Source: an uncultured Balneolaceae bacterium (GTDB taxonomy: Bacteria; Bacteroidota; Rhodothermia; Balneolales; Balneolaceae). From it: a stretch of 56,699 nucleotides of DNA. How positions within the stretch are numbered: position 1 is the first letter of the stretch; each line of letters opens with the position of its first letter. The stretch covers positions 1 through 56,699 of the forward strand of contig CAKZLH010000012.1 in assembly GCA_937125285.1 (NCBI GenBank). Reading direction: 5' to 3'. The position numbers and the translations under genes are program-made. Positions 9,336-17,252 of the stretch are shown here, in pieces. A model generated the notes under the pieces. It had not been told where the DNA came from, ran no database searches, and was given only the letters and a program-made list of their open reading frames with translations.

Positions 9336-10174
9336 AAATATTAGAAGGATACAAATCAGTAAGTGATAAAGACAACAATTTGTTATATGCAGCCAATTTT
9401 CGTCGTTTACCAGAAAATAGGATTGGGCACATAAAGAGAGCTATTTACAAAGCTTACACATCGTATCCATCTAATCAACAAAATTGGAGAAATTATTTAT
9501 TCTTAATTGGCAACATCGTTTTTAGATATCAGGAATTAAGAAGCACCATTAGAAAGAGTTACGATCTTTCTAAATTTGACGAAGAAATAGAACTGAATAT
9601 TACTGGCAAAATTGAATTAGCTAATGAAGTACTAAATGCAGCCAATCTGATTTTAAAATCTATGCCTTACCCTAAAATTTCTGGCTTTGATCCTAACACT
9701 GGAACTCATAATCCAGAATTTGTTGAAATTGATATAACTGTCGATTCTAAAATCAACGCTTTTCCAACTACAATTGAACTTTTTTGGGAATTATTCGGAG
9801 TTATAACTGAAAATCAAGTGCATGTAAATGATAATAGGATCTATTTACTCATCCATTATTTAAATTTTGAGGGTATTGAGATGGAGCAATATTTCAATAT
9901 GATTGAACCAGCTGCTTTTGCTAGCCTGGTTCATAGAATATATATTGACATTTTGAACGAACTCACGAGTCATCAAACTTTTCATGCTTTTATTCCCGTC
10001 GCAAATATTTCTGATGCAGTCCTGCATTTCAAATATAATACGTTAAAGGTAAAGCACTATTCGGATGCACAAATAGCATATGAAATCGCTAATTCATATA
10101 TAAATATGCATACTAACGAACTATTCCTTTACAAGTCAATTAAAGCAAATCTTGATAGAGAGGGTAATAACTAA
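9332..10174 (+). CDS. Unrecognised protein translationally coupled to the integrase
   Basis: 280 residues, no signal peptide or membrane segment, rich in Ile, Asn and Tyr, mostly predicted helical. Its ATG overlaps the integrase stop (ATGA), so it is co-translated with it. Codon use is AT-rich like the integrase. I recognise no motif. Position suggests a role in integration or excision, or in element maintenance, but this is inference only. Confidence 0.75.
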   Translation: MKILEGYKSVSDKDNNLLYAANFRRLPENRIGHIKRAIYKAYTSYPSNQQNWRNYLFLIGNIVFRYQELRSTIRKSYDLSKFDEEIELNITGKIELANEVLNAANLILKSMPYPKISGFDPNTGTHNPEFVEIDITVDSKINAFPTTIELFWELFGVITENQVHVNDNRIYLLIHYLNFEGIEMEQYFNMIEPAAFASLVHRIYIDILNELTSHQTFHAFIPVANISDAVLHFKYNTLKVKHYSDAQIAYEIANSYINMHTNELFLYKSIKANLDREGNN

Positions 10175-10220
10175 TTTTTCTGGTTTAGCACTAAACAATT
10201 GAGCTATTTACATCAACAAA

Positions 10221-10251
10221 TATAGCGTTAGAGATTAACATACACGCTATA
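10221..10251. promoter_or_regulatory. Inverted repeat upstream of the replication operon
   Basis: TATAGCGT and ACGCTATA, 8 bp each and perfectly complementary, separated by 15 bases, in the 388-base gap between the integrase pair and the rep genes. It is a candidate operator or replication-origin dyad. The rest of this gap shows nothing coding apart from the start of the HTH gene. Confidence 0.45.
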
Positions 10252-10362
10252 TAGCCAATCTATACCACCAAGGTCAGAGGACCATTACATGTTCTCTGCG
10301 ATTCTTGATAGTCAAGAGTATCGCGCTTAATCTTAAAAAATGAGGCGCATATCAAAGCGAAC

Positions 10363-10566
10363 ATTTCATTTAAATCAAAGTTTATCACCGCCCAGCAGGC
10401 CGAGATGATCTACGGAGTCAAAGCAAAGACTCTCTTAAACCGAAGCGGACTGGACGCTGGCGATGTACGATATATCCCATCGCTAAAACTAAAAGGTGGA
10501 ACACGCAAATACTTCGAGCGAAAACTGCTCGACCGGCTATTCATTATTAATGAGGTAGATCGATGA
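10363..10566 (+). CDS. Small HTH (excisionase/AlpA-like) protein lacking a standard start codon
   Basis: A frame ending at the TGA 10564-10566 encodes a clear DNA-binding core: FITAQQAEMIYGVKAKTLLNR, then GDVRYIPSLKLKGGTRKYF, like the short winged-HTH excisionase/AlpA proteins that precede RepA in such islands. No in-frame ATG, GTG or TTG exists upstream of the core back to a TAG near 10310. The coordinate given uses an ATT; the first in-frame ATG (Met in the core, 10405) would delete the first helix. The stop overlaps the ATPase start by 4 bases (ATGA). Either a rare start is used or the start was lost. Confidence 0.6.
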   Translation: MSFKSKFITAQQAEMIYGVKAKTLLNRSGLDAGDVRYIPSLKLKGGTRKYFERKLLDRLFIINEVDR

Positions 10567-11510
10567 GTAAAGATCTTCGAATTATTAGCGCCTCTGACCT
10601 GTTCAGAAAAAATATCCCTGAACTAAAGTATAATATTCAGCATTTAGTAGTTCCGGGATTAACCATTTTAGCTGCTGCCCCAAAAGTGGGTAAATCATAT
10701 CTCATTTGCTATCTAGGGTATTGCATGGCCACTGGTCAGAAGGCTTTTGCAAAACTCAGCACCCGAAAAAGTAAGGTATTGTTTTTAGCCCTGGAAGATA
10801 ATGAGCGAAGACTACAAGCCAGGTTGGCTGAAATAGCAAATGCCAGTCTTCTTGGAGCTGTGAATATTCCAGAAAACCTGCATTTAGTAACCTCTCTCGG
10901 AGAAAATAAGGATAGCATTCAGGTTATCAAGAGGCTTATTAACAAAGAAGGTTATGAAGTAGTCATTATTGATATCCTTCAGCGAATTGCGAAACCAGAA
11001 GAAACAGGTAGCTATAAAAAGGAATACACCTTAGTAAAACGGCTAAAAGAGCTTGCTGACAATACAAAAACTTCGATTATTGCGGTTCACCATACAAATA
11101 AGAGGTACTCGAAGGCTGCCTTAGATGCTATTTCGGGAACAAGAGGTCTCGTTGGAGCCTGTGACAATGTGCTCTTGCTATCCCGAGAAAGTGAGGAAAG
11201 CTTATCGAGTCGTCGGGGAGTCCTCAAGATGAATATCCAGGGACGAGACCTCGACAGTAACTGCTTTTACCTAGAGTACGGAACTAAGGAAGGGTTTTAT
11301 ACCCTCTCAGAGGAAGAACCAATCCGTGAAACTAAAAATGAGAAAATGGAACAGGCTTGGCAGCTCAGCCAAGAGGGGTATAAACAGGATGAAATAGCCA
11401 AACTAATGGGAAATATCAGTCAAGGATATGTGAGTAGACTCCTTAAGGAAAAGAAGGCTCTCCTTGACAAAAAAAAGAACCAAGACGATGCCGAAGATAC
11501 CGAACAATAA
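10563..11510 (+). CDS. RepA-type AAA ATPase / plasmid helicase-like protein
   Basis: 315 residues. Walker A is APKVGKS at 39-45, Walker B is YEVVIIDILQRI near 134-145, and AVHHTNKRYSKAALDAISGTRG near 175 fits the RecA/KaiC-like AAA_25 fold of RSF1010-type RepA hexameric helicases. A C-terminal HTH-like tail (QDEIAKLMGNISQGYVSRLL, about 275-295) and a very basic/acidic end follow. It is coupled to the preceding HTH protein. This and the large primase-helicase downstream suggest the excised circle can replicate. Confidence 0.85.
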   Translation: MSKDLRIISASDLFRKNIPELKYNIQHLVVPGLTILAAAPKVGKSYLICYLGYCMATGQKAFAKLSTRKSKVLFLALEDNERRLQARLAEIANASLLGAVNIPENLHLVTSLGENKDSIQVIKRLINKEGYEVVIIDILQRIAKPEETGSYKKEYTLVKRLKELADNTKTSIIAVHHTNKRYSKAALDAISGTRGLVGACDNVLLLSRESEESLSSRRGVLKMNIQGRDLDSNCFYLEYGTKEGFYTLSEEEPIRETKNEKMEQAWQLSQEGYKQDEIAKLMGNISQGYVSRLLKEKKALLDKKKNQDDAEDTEQ

Positions 11511-11524
11511 GATTATTCATAACA

Positions 11525-11548
11525 ACCCACCCTTTTTTATGGGTTGAA
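11525..11548 (+). other. Hairpin in leader of the 188-aa gene
   Basis: AACCCA and TGGGTT flank a 10-base loop just before the ribosome site of the following gene. It is followed by A residues, not T, so it is not a terminator on this strand. It may be a leader structure. Confidence 0.35.
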
Positions 11549-11567
11549 AAAAAAGGAGTAGACAGGA

Positions 11568-12134
11568 ATGAATAAAACCAAGAATAAGCATTATATGACC
11601 TTTGAGCTTTTTGAGAAGGATTATGAAGTATTACATACTCATGCCCGTCTCGCAGCTGAATCAGGCAGCATGAGTGGAAGTTCAGCTAAGAAGTTCGAAC
11701 TTGAAGCCCGGTATATAACGTCACAAATTTCTCAATTGTATGACTATTTCATTGAAGACAATGGTATTTATCTAACAGACCACGGAGGACGCAGCTATGG
11801 CCAAAATGTGGAAAAGCGTGTATTTAAGTTAAGCCTACCTACTCATATCGCTGAGAGATATTATCATTTACAGCATCGATATGACAGAGGTTGGGTCCTA
11901 AATGCACTGATCAATATTTATGAACATCGTCAGAACGCAATTGAACAAAGAGACCCAACCATAAATACCTCAGGATTTCGAAACTTCCGGTATCCTTTCA
12001 ATCCTAAGGAATGGGGATTCTCCTATCTAGGTTGTACAGAAAGAGGTATCTATAAAGGATATCATATTGATGTAAAGGAACCTATTTTGAGAACTGTAGA
12101 GAAATATTTACGGCTAACTGAAATTGCAGACTAG
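11568..12134 (+). CDS. Unrecognised 188-aa protein of the replication module
   Basis: 188 residues with a good ribosome site (AAGGAG) upstream of the ATG. No signal peptide or membrane segment. It has a basic N-terminus, a helical first half, and an aromatic-rich second half (RYHLQHRYDRGWVLNALI, then FRNFRYPFNPKEWGFSYLG). It lies 57 bases after the ATPase gene and is followed at once by a strong terminator, so it closes that operon. I do not recognise the family. Confidence 0.75.
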   Translation: MNKTKNKHYMTFELFEKDYEVLHTHARLAAESGSMSGSSAKKFELEARYITSQISQLYDYFIEDNGIYLTDHGGRSYGQNVEKRVFKLSLPTHIAERYYHLQHRYDRGWVLNALINIYEHRQNAIEQRDPTINTSGFRNFRYPFNPKEWGFSYLGCTERGIYKGYHIDVKEPILRTVEKYLRLTEIAD

Positions 12135-12144
12135 TTAAAAATGA

Positions 12145-12176
12145 TGGCTACTCTCCAACAAGTAGCCACTTTTTTT
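12145..12176 (+). terminator. Rho-independent terminator after the rep operon
   Basis: Perfect 8-bp stem TGGCTACT / AGTAGCCA with an 8-base loop followed by a seven-T run. It sits 10 bases after the stop of the 188-aa gene. Confidence 0.9.
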
Positions 12177-12195
12177 GACAAAATTTCAAATTCAC

Positions 12196-12224
12196 TTGAC
12201 AAATCCCACGTAGTGTAATAGAAT
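12196..12224 (+). promoter_or_regulatory. Sigma-70-like promoter for the UGA-interrupted genes
   Basis: TTGACA, a 17-base spacer and TAGAAT, close to the enteric consensus and unlike the TAnnTTTG box usual in Bacteroidota. It lies between the terminator and the first UGA-containing gene, about 70 bases before its ATG. Confidence 0.7.
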
Positions 12225-12292
12225 TAATATAGATGTGTGAACATCAGATAAGAAGAATCCATTTCAACAAAAAAATAAAGTCAGGAGAGCAA

Positions 12293-12898
12293 ATGCAAAA
12301 GCATCCGATACAAGTAAACAAAATACATGCTGGCCCAAGAGGCTGAAGTAAAAAACTCATCGAAATACACGGCGAACAAGCCGTTTATAATTATTGGTAC
12401 ACCCATGGCAATAGAAAAACTGCGGAATACTTTGGGGTTACCCCATGGGTCATTTCACATTGTGTGAGAAAATATCTTTGAACCCGTCCTTTAGAAAATG
12501 CGACTAACATCTTATGGGGTATAGCTCGTGGTACTATTACACCTAAACAATACCCTCATTTAACCTTTACCCTACCGGGTAATTTCTTCGGGCCTAGTAA
12601 TGATGAAGCGGTACAACGCTTTGCCTATTACCTGCTCAAGAAGGAAACCTTTATAGGCTGGTGCTTACTAAACTCATGGCATACCTATTGCAATAGTATC
12701 TTTATGTGGATGCGAGGAGATAAAAAGATGGACTGGGTAGAGAGTTATGATGATCTCATACAAGCCATGAAAGAGGATAAGTCAGGGTATTTCACACCAA
12801 GGCATTTCAATAAGGTTGATCAAGTATATACATACTATTTGAAACGCGAAACTGGTTTTCATTATACAATCCCGGTAGACAGCCAGAAGACCCCTTAA
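12293..12898 (+). CDS. HTH replication-module protein with two in-frame TGA codons
   Basis: The ATG at 12293 (CAGGAG 5 bases upstream) opens a 202-codon frame ending at TAA 12896-12898, interrupted only by TGA at 12344-12346 (codon 18) and 12479-12481 (codon 63). Protein-like sequence is seen on both sides of each TGA. Between them lies a clean helix-turn-helix, GNRKTAEYFGVTPWVISHCV. After the second TGA, TRPLENATNILWGIARG and an aromatic-rich C-terminal region run on in the same frame. No TAA or TAG and no frameshift occur. TGG is also used seven times. Either UGA is read through or decoded (Trp fits the context), or the gene was inactivated without further decay. The family is not recognised. 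Confidence 0.65.
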
Positions 12899-12914
12899 AA
12901 AAACAAAACTATAT

Positions 12915-12950
12915 AATGAGCCAATTTCCAAAATGGAGATTGGTTTCATT
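12915..12950 (+). other. Long hairpin between the two UGA-containing genes
   Basis: CCAAT-t-TCCA and TGGA-g-ATTGG, with outer AATGA/TCATT pairing, around an AAA loop. There is no T-run, so it is not a standard terminator. It lies 38 bases before the next ATG and could be an mRNA structure or a replication-origin hairpin. Confidence 0.45.
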
Positions 12951-12987
12951 AAAGTATCCAATAAATAATAACAAGAGAGAACAACTT

Positions 12988-15468
12988 ATGAACATTGAAC
13001 TCAGTGCTAATACCCGCACTTTTACCAGAAAACCAGACAAACACGAAGCAGCTCAAATTTCTTCAGACTTAATAAAAGGATCTGTAGAACACATTGAAGA
13101 GCTGATCCAAGATATTGAGCAAGGTATCACCTGAAGTCCTTCCGTGTTCAATGGAACTCGCTCAAATGCAAACTGGATTGGTCAAAACATACTGGCCTTA
13201 GACTTCGATGGCGGGATTACACCCGAAGAGGCGATCAAACGAATGCAAGCTTATGAGATTACGCCAAATGCTTGGTATCCCACTTTTAGCGATACGCCAG
13301 CTAAACGTAAGTTTAGGCTCCTATTTGTACTGGATACCTTTATAACCGACATAGAAGCCCGTAGCTATCTTATGGACGGACTAATAGCGATGTACCCGGA
13401 GGCAGATAAAGCTTGTAAGAATCCTGCTCATATCTTCTATGGGACGAATAAAAAGGGACAGGTTCTGAATTCAAAAGCGATCTCAATGGATCTCTTTCAT
13501 ACTGTATTGGATTCGGATAAACTAAAAAATGGTGGGAGACCCAGAAAAATTAATACAAAGCATCCTGGAGTTAAGTTTCTTAGAAAAGATGGCTTTTCAC
13601 GTTCCTCCTATAGTAATACTATAGAAGCAACGTCTAAAACCACCCACCAATTAAAGGAAGAATATTTTGATAAACTTCTGAGAAATAAAAATAGTAAAGC
13701 GATTGATTGGGATAAGCTTCAATCGAGAGTAAAGATCTTTTATGATTTCATGAATTCGGAAGAGCGATTATCTTATGAACAATTAGTAGGGTTAGCACAA
13801 AATTTAGTTTGGCTTAAAGGAGGGCAACAACTTTACGAAGAACGGCTTGAAGCCTTTAATAAAACTCATACGGGAGATAATCCATACCCTGACGATGGCC
13901 GGTTCGGATTAGTTAAAGATTTTCTCCGATACAATAAAGATCTTGAGACAGCCTATTATCCCCAGAGACTGGATACCTTTTCCCCTTACACAAGCGATCA
14001 TCGGTACCGTAATTTGATTACCGCTGAGCGTGATTTATTAGATGGCATTGAGCAAATTGAACCCATTCAGCGAATGTCTTTGAGGCATGCACAGGACTAC
14101 TTCAACTATGAATTCGATCAAGTAATGGATGAGCTGGATAATGACATCGTGATTTTTAAACTCCCTACCGGATTCGGAAAAACGCGACGCATTAAAAACC
14201 TCGATGAAGTCACGCTAGCCTTCCCAACCAATAAACTTAAGCGAGAAGTATATGATGATCGGGAGGATACAAGAACTGCCATAATTACGCCTGAGTTTCC
14301 GGTATTTAACGACGCCCAGCTAAATTTAAATTTCTCCAGGCTATACTCGGCAGGATTCACAAAACAGGTTCATAAAATACTACATGAGCTAACCAAAGGG
14401 TTCGGTTGTAGCCCCGAAGATCAGGCTATTGCACAAGCCTACGTCAATCAAAATAGGGCCGCTCAAGAGTCTGTAAAGAGTATTTTCACAACCCATAGCC
14501 GGGCGATTCATACTTCGTTCAGCCATGATACCATTATCTTTGACGAGGATCCTCTACCTCTGATCCTAGATGTGGATACTCTAAAAATTGCAGACCTAAA
14601 AAGGATCAAAAAGAAAAGTAGGTCACGGCTTTTTGGACGCTACACTACGCAGTTGATTGAACTACAACGCTTTTTAGAACTTGTGGAAGAAGGTGAAATA
14701 TTGACTCTTCCTGAAGAGTTCAACATCGATATTTCCAATGAATGGATGCTCTTTATGCAAACAGAAGGCATTGAAACCAATATCATGAAGTTTCTTAACT
14801 GTGCTTATTTCTACAAGGATGAAAATGACCGGGATCTGATTCACTTTATTCGAAAGGAAGAACTACCAACCGATAAAAAGATCATCATTATGAGCGCTAC
14901 CATTCCAGTGGAAATCTATAAGGAGCTATACGGTGAGCGTGTTCGCGTTATTGATATTTCAGATGTGACTCATACAGGGACCATTACCCAGCATGTTAGA
15001 TACTCCTATTCCCGGAATTCGTTAGCTCAGCGGTTAGACCAGATAAAAGAAAAACTACCTGATCGTCCTACGATCACTTTCAAAAGTTTCCATGAGCAAA
15101 TTGAAGGGGCATCTTCAGATATGTGGTTTGGAAACTGCTCGGGCTATAACCAGTACACGGGTACTTCCATTAACGTGTTAGGCACGCCTCATAAAAACAA
15201 TGCACAGTATCTGCTCATTGGAAAAGTCTTGGGATACAATGTGGATCAATTTAATCGGGAATTTCGGATGCAAATTGTGATTTGAGGAGGATTCAGATTC
15301 AACTTCAATACCTTTGACAACAAACGCCTTCAAAGCATTCAACTCAGTCTTATTGAAAGCGAACTCATACAGGCAGCTGGAAGAGCCCGAGCATTGCGCG
15401 AAAACGTAGAAGTCGATATCTACGCTAACCTGCCCCTCAGAATTACCCAACACTTTGTGAATGACTAA
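12988..15468 (+). CDS. Primase-like/SF2 helicase replication protein with two in-frame TGA codons
   Basis: A frame of 827 codons from ATG 12988 to TAA 15466-15468, broken only by TGA at 13132-13134 (codon 49) and 15283-15285 (codon 766). The N-terminal half has an AEP-primase-like motif ILALDFDGG just after the first TGA, and KRKFRLLFVLD. The second half is a superfamily-2 helicase: Walker A LPTGFGKT (about 390), IIFDEDPL as motif II, IIIMSATIP as motif III. Motif VI, ELIQAAGRARALR, lies only after the second TGA. Stopping at either TGA would therefore remove essential parts. More than 40 Gln codons in this and the preceding gene, each one transition from TAA/TAG, are all intact. Readthrough, Trp decoding, or recent inactivation are the options. 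Confidence 0.72.
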
Positions 15469-15477
15469 ACAATGAAT

Positions 15478-15507
15478 GGCCATTTCTTATGAATGAAGTG
15501 GCCTTTT
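15478..15507 (+). terminator. Terminator after the primase-helicase
   Basis: Stem GGCCA-t-TTC / GAA-g-TGGCC followed by TTTT, 10 bases after the TAA at 15468. Its position supports 15468, not the TGA at 15285, as the true end of the gene. The rest of 15508-15690 is AT-rich with a GCCTTATAAGGC palindrome and no ORF. Confidence 0.75.
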
Positions 15508-15691
15508 CGGGGTAGTTAATTTAGATCTTAAGGTTTAAGGTTCCATAACCTACCCCCGTCCTGCTATATAACCACACCTCCAACCCGAGTTAATTTTGCC
15601 CCAGGAAATAAAGCCTTTTTCAATAGAGAATCGGATTCTGAAATATTTTTTTTAAAAAAATTTAAGTGGCCTTATAAGGCTTTTTGAGGCT

Positions 15692-15716
15692 AAAAAAGAG
15701 AGCTTAGCTCTCTTTC
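15692..15716 (-). terminator. Terminator overlapping the radC-like stop
   Basis: On the minus strand AGAGAGC-taa-GCTCTCT followed by a T6 run; the loop is the gene's own TAA stop codon. Confidence 0.8.
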
Positions 15717-16156
15717 ATCAGCCCTTCTTCTCTAAATGACAAATACGAGTCCTTAGTGAGAATTATGTGGTCATCGACAGATATCTGAAATAGCTTCAGC
15801 CCTTTCATGAGTCGAACAGTGAGATTTAAATCACTGGCTGATTCTTCAAGCTTTCCCGAAGGGTGATTATGCGCGAGAACTACACTCGTGGCGTTTCCCA
15901 GCAAAACGACTTGTGCAACGGAAGCGGTATCTACTAAGGTAGCATTTTTGGTTCCTTGAGAGATTTGAGACCATCCTAAAACTCTTCTTGCGGCATTTAA
16001 CATCACGATGATAAAGACTTCGTGTAATTCTAAAACCTCTTCATCAAAGATCGTCCTCAGGTAAGTTTCAGCCTCCACAGGTGTGCTTATTTTAGGCCGT
16101 TCGTCATACGCGACTTCGGTTTTATATCGAAGTGATACTTCAGCTACTTGGTGCAT
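15704..16156 (-). CDS. RadC-like JAB-domain protein
   Basis: 150 residues, the short form of RadC/UPF0758 with only the JAB/MPN domain. The metal-binding signature LAHNHPSGKLEESASD (about 94-109) is intact, giving His-x-His and the downstream Asp. Such proteins are common on mobile elements; despite the name, a role in DNA repair is unproven. It is divergent from the DUF932 gene, with two dyads in the shared 126-base gap. Confidence 0.9.
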   Translation of the reverse strand: MHQVAEVSLRYKTEVAYDERPKISTPVEAETYLRTIFDEEVLELHEVFIIVMLNAARRVLGWSQISQGTKNATLVDTASVAQVVLLGNATSVVLAHNHPSGKLEESASDLNLTVRLMKGLKLFQISVDDHIILTKDSYLSFREEGLMKES

Positions 16157-16206
16157 TGTGGTAAGATTTAGTTATGAGTTATGAAAGCCTATTGACCTTC
16201 ACTGTT

Positions 16207-16263
16207 CTTATACCTTATTCCGCCCCCCTTTTTGGTATAAGAGTAATGAGAATAATCTCATTA
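16207..16263. promoter_or_regulatory. Divergent control region with two inverted repeats
   Basis: CTTATACC/GGTATAAG (16207-16242, wide spacing) and a perfect TAATGAGA-ataa-TCTCATTA palindrome (16244-16263) lie between the radC-like gene and the DUF932 start at 16282. The 8-4-8 geometry equals that of the operator at 19010-19029 but the half-sites differ, so a second regulator is likely. Confidence 0.6.
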
Positions 16264-16281
16264 ACTCTTAATCCAACTCTT

Positions 16282-17049
16282 ATGAACCTAGAACCTTTTT
16301 GCTTTCCTGTAACCCAGCGAGTGGTTGCTGTGGACGACCAGCAATCCCCAATCATAAATCTGGAAAATCCGGATACCTTTCTTTCCAATGGCTACAAAGC
16401 CATCGTCCGTGAGGATACCAACGAGGTTATTTCCATTGTGAAAGACACGTACAAGATTGTGACCAATTCTGACCTAATTGATGCCCTGCTTCGTCAACTG
16501 GCAACGTGTGGCCATAGCTTCAAAATTGATCCGTCTCACTCCTTCGTGAGTAATGAAAGAATGAGGCTTCAGATCACTTTCCCAGAATTACGACTTCGAG
16601 ATAGGGAATCTGACATTGCCTTGTCTGCCTTCATTCATAACTCTTATGACCAAAGTGAGGGTGTCCGTTTTTATTTCGGTGCTATTCGTGCAATCTGCTC
16701 CAATGGAATAGTGTTTGGGACTGTGCTCAGCAAATACTATTCCCGCCATACAAAAGGGTTCTCCTTTGAGAACTTGGGCGAAAAATTGGCTGAGGCCCGA
16801 GTATACTTTCCTGAGATTCAGGAGCGTATTAACCGGCTCGAAGCCCTTCGGGTGGATGAACAGCTGGTCGAGAATGTTTCTGAGAAGATCTCTAAGCGAT
16901 TAGCGGAGCAAGCGATAGCCGAGGAAGAAATCGGTCGTATCACTCAATGGCAGCTTCTCAATAGGTTGACCAACCGAATCTCTCACGAGATGGAGCCTCA
17001 CCTGCAAGCCCGGTATCAGGATAAAGTATCTAAGGTCTTCGCGTTATGA
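16282..17049 (+). CDS. DUF932 phage/plasmid-like protein
   Basis: 255 residues from the Met at 16282; the longer upstream frame would run through both operator palindromes. NGYKAIVREDTNEVISIVKD, DSLID-like start of helix, FIHNSYDQSEGVRFYFGAIR and AICSNGIVFG are hallmarks of DUF932 (TIGR03299), widespread in phages and plasmids and usually next to recombination genes. Precise function is unknown. It is followed in a 4-base overlap by a 54-residue gene, then by YqaJ, and its leader resembles that of YqaJ. Confidence 0.88.
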   Translation: MNLEPFCFPVTQRVVAVDDQQSPIINLENPDTFLSNGYKAIVREDTNEVISIVKDTYKIVTNSDLIDALLRQLATCGHSFKIDPSHSFVSNERMRLQITFPELRLRDRESDIALSAFIHNSYDQSEGVRFYFGAIRAICSNGIVFGTVLSKYYSRHTKGFSFENLGEKLAEARVYFPEIQERINRLEALRVDEQLVENVSEKISKRLAEQAIAEEEIGRITQWQLLNRLTNRISHEMEPHLQARYQDKVSKVFAL

Positions 17050-17210
17050 ATATCTACTTCATGCTTTTAAAAGCCCTAATACGAGAAATCATCAAAGATG
17101 CCATTGATTCACTTGCTGCTTTTTTCCGGCAGTTACTAAGAGTGCTTTTCTTTGGAGAACAGCCCTGGCAACCACAACATGAACCCATGTATGAAGAGCC
17201 TTCCGAGTAA
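17046..17210 (+). CDS. Small 54-aa protein coupled to DUF932
   Basis: ATG at 17046 overlaps the DUF932 stop (ATGA). The frame encodes a hydrophobic/basic amphipathic helix (MLLKALIREIIKDAID, then LAAFFRQLLRVLFF) followed by an acidic, Pro/Gln-rich tail, and its TAA lies in the loop of a terminator. Length, coupling and terminator support a real gene. Function unknown; a small membrane-associated or accessory peptide is possible. Confidence 0.6.
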   Translation: MNIYFMLLKALIREIIKDAIDSLAAFFRQLLRVLFFGEQPWQPQHEPMYEEPSE

Positions 17211-17226
17211 TCGGAGGGCTTTTTTA
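17197..17226 (+). terminator. Terminator or attenuator before the exonuclease gene
   Basis: AGCC-t-TCCGA / TCGGA-g-GGCT with T6. Only 26 bases separate its end from the YqaJ ATG, too little for a promoter, so the exonuclease gene must depend on readthrough or on a promoter overlapping the hairpin. Confidence 0.8.
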
Positions 17227-17252
17227 TTTCTACTAACTCTAATCCAATATCT

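Noticed and set aside
12327-12467. Alternative 46-codon ORF overlapping the first UGA-containing gene
   Set aside because: It lacks a ribosome site and shows no motif, while the other frame carries a clear helix-turn-helix and continues for 600 bases.
13144-15285. Primase-helicase starting at GTG 13144 and ending at TGA 15285
   Set aside because: No ribosome site before the GTG, and the end would remove helicase motif VI, which is present in frame just downstream with a terminator after it.
12293-15468. Genome-wide reassignment of UGA to Trp
   Set aside because: Many genes in the element end in TGA with overlapping starts or an immediate terminator (9335, 17049, 18713, 41925), and TGG is used for Trp in the two affected genes, so UGA is a stop in general.
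12293-15468. Selenocysteine at the in-frame TGA codons
   Set aside because: The contexts are not redox motifs and no conserved hairpin follows the TGA codons at SECIS distance that I could see; four Sec in replication proteins would be without precedent.
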